DNA of 14,217 bases, from assembly GCA_046154525.1 (NCBI GenBank), contig JBJXDS010000111.1, positions 1 through 14,217 of the forward strand, given 5' to 3'. Positions 1-6,500 of this stretch are shown one piece after another. A program made the position numbers and the translations under genes. Numbering within the stretch: the first letter of the stretch is position 1; every line of letters starts with the position of its first letter. Below the pieces are notes generated by a model, which had not been told where the DNA came from, ran no database searches, and saw only the letters and a program-made list of their open reading frames with translations. This stretch comes from JABWCE01 sp046154525. Its GTDB lineage: Bacteria > Bacteroidota > Bacteroidia > NS11-12g > UBA9320.

Positions 1-215
1 TAGCCTTCTTCCAGCCTAAGCGCAAAATAGCCATTATCATCTGTAGCTGTTCCCAAATTGTCGTTCCTAAGTCGGATAGTAGCTCCTGGTATGGCCTGGC
101 CCATCGAATCATTTACATACCCACTCAATTTAAAAAAGTGCTGGGCTGAGGCCAGGGGAATTAAATTTATTAAAAAAAATAGGAGAGAAAATAAACGTCG
201 GTTTACTAACACCAT
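1..215 (-). CDS. N-terminus of secreted carboxypeptidase-regulatory-like / probable TonB-dependent receptor (partial)
   Basis: The minus-strand frame opens with ATG at 215-213 and stays open for 71 codons to the window edge, so the 3' part is missing. Residues 1-24 look like a signal peptide: Arg-Arg at 6-7, then a long Leu/Phe/Ile core ending in ASA before Gln25. Residues 31-71 read like the start of a CarboxypepD_reg-like beta-sandwich, with the pattern SGYVNDSMGQAIPGATI followed by GTATDDNGYF. In Bacteroidota this domain usually stands at the N-terminus of TonB-dependent outer-membrane receptors (SusC-like or siderophore/metal receptors), but it also occurs in other surface proteins. The TonB plug and barrel lie outside the window, so receptor identity is inferred. 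The gene is divergent from csp across a 275-nt AT-rich gap. Confidence 0.7.
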   Translation of the reverse strand, partial: MVLVNRRLFSLLFFLINLIPLASAQHFFKLSGYVNDSMGQAIPGATIRLRNDNLGTATDDNGYFALRLEEG

Positions 216-490
216 AAGGAATAAATATATATAAAGTGTATAAACCGTTTCATTAAAAACTAAAAACGCAAAATAAATGTAAATGTTACATACAATACCA
301 AGTGGTATGTATAAGATGACAAAAAAAAATACCTTAGAAAAAATTAGAACTTAACAAAGCATATTCAACGAATACTTTTAATGACTTGAATTTATGAATA
401 CAAGTGAGCATTTTAAAAATTAATAATGAATTAATAAATAATTGGCCTACCTTTACACTTTTAAAACATAACCAATAAATATTTAAAACA
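216..490. other. AT-rich divergent intergenic region between the receptor-like gene and csp
   Basis: These 275 bases hold no convincing gene on either strand. They must carry the promoters of the leftward receptor-like gene and the rightward cold-shock gene. The only distinct structures are a short perfect palindrome at 295-308, listed separately, and a weak -7-like box TACCTTTA at 448-455 (7 of 8 to TAnnTTTG counting the free positions) without a clear -33 partner. The stretch just before csp is very A/T-rich and unstructured, as is usual for Bacteroidota leaders lacking Shine-Dalgarno sequences. Confidence 0.6.
295..308. repeat. Perfect 6-bp inverted repeat, possible operator
   Basis: ATACCA (295-300) and TGGTAT (303-308) are separated by AG. 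With one bulged A on the left the arms extend by about four more pairs (ATAC-type bases on the left, GTAT on the right). It lies about 80 nt upstream of the minus-strand gene and 180 nt upstream of csp, with no U-tract on either side, so an operator is more likely than a terminator. No regulator family is assigned. Confidence 0.3.
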
Positions 491-685
491 ATGTCACAAC
501 AAGGAACAGTAAAATTTTTTAACGAAACAAAAGGTTTCGGATTTATTTCACCAAGCAATGGTGGAGCAGACATCTTCGTTCATTCTTCAGGATTGATCGA
601 TAGAATTCGTGAAAATGACAGCGTAACTTTTGAAACCGAGCAAGGTCAAAAAGGTGTAAACGCCGTTAATGTAAAAGTAGGATAA
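491..685 (+). CDS. Cold-shock domain protein (CspA family)
   Basis: This 64-residue protein is a complete, single cold-shock domain, matching the family's usual 63-70 residues. The RNA-binding motifs are present: RNP1 as KGFGFI at residues 14-19 and RNP2 as DIFVH at 27-31. The opening TVKFFNETKG is also typical. Such proteins bind single-stranded RNA and DNA in the cytoplasm and act as RNA chaperones, easing translation at low temperature or under stress. Whether this copy is cold-induced cannot be told. The ATG at 491 is the only sensible start, and no Shine-Dalgarno sequence precedes it. A strong terminator follows 24 nt after the stop, so the gene is probably monocistronic and separate from dnaK. 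Confidence 0.96.
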   Translation: MSQQGTVKFFNETKGFGFISPSNGGADIFVHSSGLIDRIRENDSVTFETEQGQKGVNAVNVKVG

Positions 686-709
686 AAATAATTTTAATCT
701 TATAATCTT

Positions 710-742
710 AAAAACACCCGTATCGAACGGGTGTTTTTTTTT
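710..742 (+). terminator. Intrinsic terminator of csp
   Basis: A perfect 12-bp stem (710-721 with 727-738) closes a 5-nt loop, ATCGA. The core pairs CACCCGT with ACGGGTG. The T-run covers 734-742. The A-tract on the left arm makes it potentially bidirectional. Confidence 0.92.
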
Positions 743-768
743 GATTAAATTTTCATCCTGTCTATTTG
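740..768 (+). promoter_or_regulatory. Candidate dnaK promoter (Bacteroidota-type -33/-7)
   Basis: TTTG at 740-743 is followed after 17 nt by TCTATTTG at 761-768, which differs from the Bacteroidota -7 consensus TAnnTTTG at one fixed position. The predicted start would be near 774, giving a leader of about 60 nt before the dnaK ATG. The -33 box would overlap the end of the csp terminator T-run. No CIRCE inverted repeat is present. This rests on motif matching only. Confidence 0.3.
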
Positions 769-833
769 TCATTATTTTTAACTAAAATCTCTTTGGCATT
801 TTTATTGTTTAAATTCTGTTAAATAAAATAATA

Positions 834-2744
834 ATGAGTAAAGTAATAGGAATAGATTTAGGTACCACCAATTCGTGTGTATCGGTTTTAGAAGGAAATG
901 AACCAGTTGTAATTCCAAACAGTGAAGGGCATAGAACTACACCATCCATTGTAGCATTTTTAGATAATGGAAATGGAGAAAGAAAGGTAGGTGACCCAGC
1001 CAAACGTCAGGCAATTACAAATCCTGGTAATACCATAAGTTCAATTAAACGATTTATGGGCCGCAAATATTCTGAAGTTTCTAGCGAGCTAAAAACCATA
1101 ACCTATAAATTGGTAAAAGGTGATAACGACACCCCTCGGGTTCAGATAGGCGACCGGAAATATACCCCTCAGGAAATATCAGCCATCGTATTGCAAAAAA
1201 TGAAAAAAACGGCTGAAGATTATTTGGGACAGGAAGTAACCCGCGCGGTTATTACCGTTCCGGCTTATTTTAATGACGCTCAACGTCAAGCCACCAAGGA
1301 AGCCGGCGAAATAGCCGGACTAAAAGTGGAACGAATAGTAAACGAACCAACAGCGGCAGCTTTGGCTTATGGTATGGACAAACGCACCAAAGACATGAAA
1401 ATAGCAGTGTATGATTTGGGGGGTGGAACGTTTGATATTTCTATACTTGAATTGGGTGATGGAGTTTTTGAAGTAAAATCAACCAATGGCGATACCCATT
1501 TAGGAGGTGATGATTTTGACCATGTAATTATTGATTGGTTAGCCGATGAGTTTAAAAAAGATGAAGGCTTAGATTTACGTCAGGACCCAATGGCCTTACA
1601 ACGCTTAAAGGAAGCTGCTGAAAAAGCCAAAATTGAATTATCAAGTGCACAGCAAACTGAAATAAATCTTCCTTATATAATGCCGGTAAACGGAATGCCA
1701 AAACATTTGGTTCGCAGTTTGTCGAGAGCAAAATTTGAGCAATTGGCTGATAAATTAATTCAAAGAAGTTTGGAACCATGTAAAAAAGCATTGAAGGATT
1801 CTGGATATTCTACCTCAGAAATAGATGAAGTGATTTTAGTTGGAGGAAGCACTCGTATACCAGCCATTCAAAAATTAGTAAAAGACTTTTTTGGAAAAGA
1901 GCCATCTAAAGGTGTGAACCCTGATGAGGTTGTAGCTATTGGTGCTGCCATCCAAGGGGCTGTATTAACTGGTGAAGTAAAAGATGTTTTATTGTTAGAT
2001 GTTACTCCACTCTCATTAGGTATTGAAACCATGGGTGGTGTAATGACAAGATTAATTGATTCAAACACAACCATCCCTACTAAAAAGAGTGAGGTTTTCA
2101 GCACTGCAAGTGATAGCCAACCGTCGGTAGAAATACATGTATTGCAAGGCGAACGCCCAATGGCCAACCAAAATAAAACCATTGGAAAATTCCATTTAGA
2201 CGGAATACCGCCTGCACCCCGTGGAATGCCAAAAATTGAAGTAACTTTTGATATAGATGCCAACGGTATTTTAAATGTAAGTGCCAAGGATCAGGGGACC
2301 GGTAAAGAACAGAAAATCAGAATTGAGGCTTCATCAGGCTTAAGCAAAGATGAAATAGAACGTATGAAACGCGAAGCCGAAATGAATGCAGATTCTGATA
2401 AAGCCGCAAAAGAAGAAGTTGAAAAATTAAATGCAGCCGATTCTTTGGTTTTTCAAACCGAAAAGCAACTGACAGAATTTGGTGATAAAATACCTGATGA
2501 TAAAAAAGAAGCCATTGTTGCCGCTAAAGATGAGTTAAAAAAAGTTCATGCTAGCCGTGATATAGCAAATATAGATTCGGCCACCGAAGCTTTGAATAAG
2601 GCATGGGAAGCAGCTTCTCAAGATTTATATAATGCACAGCAACAGCAAGGCCAACCTAACCAAACAGAAGGTGAGCCTGAAACAGCAAATGCTAATACAG
2701 GAAACGATACCGCTCAGGATGTGGATTTTGAAGAAGTTAAATAA
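834..2744 (+). CDS. dnaK: Chaperone protein DnaK (Hsp70)
   Basis: This is a full-length 636-residue Hsp70, the usual size in Bacteroidota. The N-terminal ATPase domain (about 1-385) shows the phosphate-1 loop GIDLGTTNS at 6-14, NEPTAAALAYG, phosphate-2 DLGGGTFDIS, and the adenosine motif VGGSTRIP. The hydrophobic linker DVLLLDVTPLSL leads into the peptide-binding beta domain. An alpha-helical lid and a Gln/Asn-rich disordered tail follow. The tail ends in DVDFEEVK, close to the canonical acidic DnaK C-terminus. The protein uses ATP cycles with DnaJ and GrpE to fold and disaggregate proteins in the cytoplasm, but no dnaJ or grpE gene is next to it here. ATG at 834 gives the conserved start MSKVIGIDLGTTNS, and no Shine-Dalgarno sequence is seen. 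Confidence 0.99.
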   Translation: MSKVIGIDLGTTNSCVSVLEGNEPVVIPNSEGHRTTPSIVAFLDNGNGERKVGDPAKRQAITNPGNTISSIKRFMGRKYSEVSSELKTITYKLVKGDNDTPRVQIGDRKYTPQEISAIVLQKMKKTAEDYLGQEVTRAVITVPAYFNDAQRQATKEAGEIAGLKVERIVNEPTAAALAYGMDKRTKDMKIAVYDLGGGTFDISILELGDGVFEVKSTNGDTHLGGDDFDHVIIDWLADEFKKDEGLDLRQDPMALQRLKEAAEKAKIELSSAQQTEINLPYIMPVNGMPKHLVRSLSRAKFEQLADKLIQRSLEPCKKALKDSGYSTSEIDEVILVGGSTRIPAIQKLVKDFFGKEPSKGVNPDEVVAIGAAIQGAVLTGEVKDVLLLDVTPLSLGIETMGGVMTRLIDSNTTIPTKKSEVFSTASDSQPSVEIHVLQGERPMANQNKTIGKFHLDGIPPAPRGMPKIEVTFDIDANGILNVSAKDQGTGKEQKIRIEASSGLSKDEIERMKREAEMNADSDKAAKEEVEKLNAADSLVFQTEKQLTEFGDKIPDDKKEAIVAAKDELKKVHASRDIANIDSATEALNKAWEAASQDLYNAQQQQGQPNQTEGEPETANANTGNDTAQDVDFEEVK

Positions 2745-2755
2745 TTTACTATTGC

Positions 2756-2794
2756 AGATTTGACAACTTTTTTAAAGGTTGTCAAATCTTTTTT
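2756..2794 (+). terminator. First intrinsic terminator after dnaK
   Basis: A perfect 12-bp stem pairs AGATTTGACAAC (2756-2767) with GTTGTCAAATCT (2778-2789), with a 10-nt loop and a T-run reaching 2794. It begins 12 nt after the dnaK stop. Confidence 0.9.
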
Positions 2795-2801
2795 AAAATA
2801 T

Positions 2802-2829
2802 TAAAAAGCGGCTTTCAGGCCGCTTTTTA
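2802..2829. terminator. Second, A/T-flanked terminator after dnaK
   Basis: An 11-bp stem (2802-2812 with 2819-2829) has a GC-rich core GCGGC/GCCGC, a 6-nt loop TTTCAG, an A-tract on the left and a T-tract on the right. The symmetry means it could stop transcription from either side. It insulates the metal cluster from dnaK read-through. Confidence 0.85.
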
Positions 2830-2880
2830 TTTTGAAATTTGCCCAACCAACCTTTTTAAGATAGAAATAAATAAAAATTG

Positions 2881-2888
2881 TACTTTTG
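2881..2888 (+). promoter_or_regulatory. Candidate -7 element of the metal-resistance cluster
   Basis: TACTTTTG matches the Bacteroidota -7 consensus TAnnTTTG at all fixed positions. The -33 region is poor; only a TTTTT at 2853-2857 lies at a tolerable distance. The box ends 8 nt before the TTG start at 2897. If used, transcription would begin at or within a few bases of the start codon, giving a nearly leaderless mRNA. It is the only good promoter candidate seen ahead of this gene. Confidence 0.5.
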
Positions 2889-2896
2889 AAAACGAT

Positions 2897-3199
2897 TTGA
2901 AAATCCTTATTACCCTATTATGTTTTTATTTTGCAGGCATTGTTTCAATGCCATGTCAGGATAATGTGGGTATTGAAAACCATTGTCAATCGGAAGATAA
3001 TTGCGGTGATGAATCAGACGATCACAACGAATGCCAGCCATTTTGCAATTGTGCATGTTGTAGTACTGTAATTATTGATCAATTAGTTTCTATAGAAATG
3101 AGCGCACCTATCGTGGGTGAAAATAGTCATTTCTTATATGTAATAGAATCATCTTCTAAATTTTTGCCTTCTATTTGGCAGCCACCCCAACTTTCTTAA
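2897..3199 (+). CDS. Small Cys-rich secreted protein, DUF6660-type
   Basis: A 100-residue protein with a hydrophobic N-terminal segment (3-17) that should act as a signal peptide or anchor. It has nine Cys residues in total, with the central cluster CQPFCNCACC at 46-55 preceded by an acidic stretch rich in Asp, Glu and His (33-45). It ends in SIWQPPQLS. The motif set (MPC after the leader, C-x-PFC-x-C-x-CC, terminal IWQPP) fits the DUF6660 family that I recall sitting in front of CusA/CzcA pumps in Bacteroidota. Function is unknown; periplasmic metal binding is inferred from the Cys cluster and the neighbours. No ATG fits: TTG at 2897 gives the expected MKILITLLCFYF start, while the first in-frame ATG would remove the signal peptide. 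Confidence 0.72.
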   Translation: MKILITLLCFYFAGIVSMPCQDNVGIENHCQSEDNCGDESDDHNECQPFCNCACCSTVIIDQLVSIEMSAPIVGENSHFLYVIESSSKFLPSIWQPPQLS

Positions 3200-3241
3200 A
3201 TTTTTTATTTAGCGGCTCGAAAGAGTAATTTTATTTAATCC

Positions 3242-3264
3242 GATGCTACAATTTTGCAAGCATC
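3242..3264. repeat. Inverted repeat in the gap before the hexad-Cys lipoprotein gene
   Basis: GATGCT (3242-3247) and AGCATC (3259-3264) are separated by 11 nt. The spacer contains CAATTTTG (3249-3256), one fixed base away from TAnnTTTG. No T-run follows, so it is not an ordinary terminator. It could be an operator around a secondary promoter, or an mRNA hairpin between the first two genes. The rest of the 102-nt gap is featureless AT-rich sequence. Confidence 0.25.
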
Positions 3265-3301
3265 AAATTCAATTATTAATACCAATTAAAAAATTTAAAA
3301 A

Positions 3302-3535
3302 ATGAAAAAATTAATAGTATCCATAGTGCTTGTTAGCACACTTATAATTTCCTCTTGTGGCCAAAAAGCAAAAGAAATAGACATGACTAACTGTAAAGGT
3401 CATGAACGTAATTGCCCATTATCGGAAGATTGCCCTGAGCATCCTGAATGTGAGGCTCATGAAAAATGTGTAAAAGGGGAAGATTGTAAAAAACACCCTT
3501 CATGTGTAGCTTACGATAAGGAAACTTCTAACTAA
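3302..3535 (+). CDS. Small lipoprotein with tandem Cys/His hexads, putative metal binder
   Basis: A 77-residue lipoprotein: Lys-Lys, a hydrophobic core, then the lipobox ISSC with Cys19 as the lipidated residue. The mature part contains Cys at 31, 38, 44, 50, 56, 62 and 68, that is, every six residues after the first step of seven. His falls three residues after Cys at 34, 47, 53 and 65, and the two units lacking His end in Glu-Asp. The six units look like two copies of an 18-19-residue block (31-49 and 50-67). The high density of thiol, imidazole and carboxylate ligands, together with the downstream efflux pump, suggests a periplasmic or outer-membrane metal buffer or chaperone. I do not recognise a named family. 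The ATG at 3302 is the only suitable start. The pump gene begins 51 nt after the stop. Confidence 0.85.
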   Translation: MKKLIVSIVLVSTLIISSCGQKAKEIDMTNCKGHERNCPLSEDCPEHPECEAHEKCVKGEDCKKHPSCVAYDKETSN

Positions 3536-3586
3536 TTTTAAAATTGCCCCTGTCCTGAATGGTTTGGGGCTTAAACTTTTATTATT

Positions 3587-6500
3587 ATGATAGATAGAAT
3601 CATTCGATTCTCCATCCATCACAAAATTGTGGTAGGCTTATTTGTAGCTGCCCTTTTGGGCTGGGGAACCTATTCATTAACACAATTACCTATTGATGCC
3701 CTACCGGATATAACGAACAATCAGGTTCAGATTATAACCGTGGCACCAACGCTGGCTTCGCAAGAAGTGGAGCAGTATGTAACTGCCCCCATTGAATCGG
3801 CCTGTGCCAATTTGCCCGATATGGTGGAGCTTCGATCCATTTCAAAACTTGGGCTTTCTGTTATCACCGTTGTTTTTAAAGACGAGGTGGAAATATACAA
3901 AGCCCGGCAAATGGTGAATGAACGGATAGTTCAAGCCAGGGAAAATATTCCTAAAGGAGTTGGAAATTCGGAACTGGCTCCTGTGGCAACCGGACTTGGG
4001 GAAATTTACCAATACGTTTTGCATACCAAAAAAGGTTACGAAAATTCATATACCTCTATGGATTTGCGAACTATTCAGGATTGGAATGTACGAAGACAAT
4101 TACTGGGAGTGCCGGGTGTAGCTGATATTAATACCCTTGGGGGTTATCTTAAACAATATGAGATAGCCATTAATCCTGATAAATTGAGGTCAATGAATAT
4201 TGCCATCAGCGAACTATTTGAAGCCCTTGAAAGCAACAATGAAAATACAGGTGGCAGTTATATTGAGAAAGGAACCAATTCCTATTTTATAAGAGGTTTG
4301 GGTATGGTAAGCAGTATCAAGGATATTGAAAGTATCGTAGTAAAAACTATTGATGGCTTACCTATTTTAGTAAGGGATATATCAACGGTTCAATTTGGCA
4401 GTGCCACCCGATATGGGGCTGCTACCCGCGATGGCAAAGGAGAAGTAGTGGTGGGGGTAGTGATGATGCTTAAAGGACAAAACGCTGCCGATGTTACTGA
4501 AAGGGTAAAAGAAAAAATTACGACAATTCAAAAATCTCTCCCGGCCGGTGTGGTTATAGAGCCTTTTCTTGACCGAAGCAGTCTGGTGGAAAGGGCAATA
4601 AAAACTGTAAAAACCAATCTTATAGAAGGAGGATTGATTGTTATTTTTATTCTGGTCTTGTTACTTGGAAACTGGCGGGCTGGATTGGTGGTGGCTTCTG
4701 TTATTCCTTTATCCATGCTGTTTGCCCTGGGTATGATGCGGGTATTTGGTGTTTCAGGAAACCTGATGAGCCTTGGGGCTATTGATTTTGGAATTATTGT
4801 AGATGGGGCTGTAATTATTGTAGAGGCTATTGTCCATCGGATACGAACCAGTAAAATATCATCAAATGGAGTGTTGACCCAAGCCCAAATGAATGAGGAA
4901 GTTTACCAGGCTTCATCCAAAATTAGGACATCGGCTGCATTTGGTGAGATAATTATATTAATAGTTTACTTACCAATTCTTACACTTACGGGTATCGAAG
5001 GCAAAATGTTTGTGCCCATGGCACAGGTTGTTTCCTTTGCTATTCTTGGTGCTTTTTTATTATCTCTTACTTATGTGCCAATGATGTCGGCTTTATGTTT
5101 GAGTAAAAAAACAGAGAATAAACGCAATGTTTCGGATAATATTATTGACTTTTTTCAAAGGTTGTATAATCCATTAATTCATTTCTCAATAAAAAGAAAA
5201 GGATTAGTAATAATTACTGCTTTTGTACTTTTTATAGGAAGCCTGTTTGTATTTATCAATATGGGTTCTGAATTTATTCCCACCCTTGAAGAAGGAGATT
5301 TAGCTATAAATACAAGAGTAATGCCCGGCAGTTCCCTTACCCAAAATATTGAAATGGTAACACGGGTGGAGCAATTATTAAAAAAAGAATTTCCTGAAAT
5401 AAAACAAATTGTTTCACGGATAGGTTCTTCCGAAATCCCTACCGACCCCATGTCGGTAGAAGTGGCAGACATAATTGTAGTATTGAAAGATAAAAGTGAA
5501 TGGACAACGGCTAAATCAAGAGAAGAGCTTGCCGAGGAAATTACAGTTATCCTGAAAGGATTGCCGGGTATAAGCCTCGAAATTTCACAACCCATCCAAT
5601 TGCGGTTTAATGAGTTGATGACAGGAGTTAGGTCGGACATAGCTATAAAAATATATGGGGATGATTTGGACTTACTGGCCCTAAAAGCAAATGAAGCAGT
5701 TAGAATTATTGAAAACACGAGCGGTGTTGCTGATCTTAGAGCCGAGCAAACCACCGGGCTTCCACAAATAACCGTTCAATATAACCGCGAAAAAATGGCT
5801 CAGTACGGGCTTCATATTTCGGATATTAATACGGTATTGCGAACAGCCTTTGCAGGGGAAGTGGCAGGAGTGGTATTTGAAGGAGAAAAACGGTTTGATA
5901 TGGTAGTTAGGTTTCAAAAAGATTTCAGGACTGACATTTCTAATATCCGTAGCTTATTTATTCCGCTTCCCGGTGGTGGCCAAATTCCAATAAGCCAATT
6001 GGCCGATATAAATTTTAAAGAAGGCCCTATGCAAATATCAAGGGATGATGCCCGGCGAAGAGTTACCCTGGGTTTAAATGTAAGGAATCGTGACGTAAAA
6101 TCTGTGGTGGATGAGATAAGTGCGAAACTGGATAAGGAACTGAATCTGCCAGCAGGTTATTATATAACGTATGGAGGACAGTTTCAAAACCTGGTGGAAG
6201 CCAACAAACGTCTGGCTATAGCTGTGCCGGTGGCTCTTTTGCTTATTTTGGTGCTTCTGTTTTTTACGTTTAACTCCCTAAGGCAAACCCTTCTTATTTT
6301 TACTGCTATCCCCTTATCAGCTATTGGCGGGGTTTTAGCTTTATGGGTTCGCGGAATGCCTTTTAGTATTTCGGCAGGGGTTGGATTTATCGCCTTGTTT
6401 GGGGTGGCGGTTTTAAATGGAATTGTTTTGATAGCATATTTTAATCAATTAAAAAAAGAAGGTATGACAGATATTAATCAACGGGTTTTGGAAGGAACAA

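Noticed and set aside
769..833. CIRCE element or sigma-32-type promoter before dnaK
   Set aside because: The 9-9-9 CIRCE inverted repeat is absent and no convincing heat-shock sigma-factor boxes were found.
1868..2287. Minus-strand open frame (139 codons) inside dnaK
   Set aside because: It is antisense to the most conserved part of DnaK; such frames arise from codon bias on the coding strand.
3546..3570. GCCCC...GGGGC hairpin between the hexad lipoprotein and the pump
   Set aside because: The stem is only 5 bp with a 15-nt loop and there is no proper T-run, so a terminator or attenuator cannot be supported.
5179..5754. Long open frame on the minus strand (191 codons) inside the pump gene
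   Set aside because: It lies wholly antisense to the strongly conserved RND coding region, has Ser/Ile-rich composition typical of a shadow frame, and has no recognisable motif.
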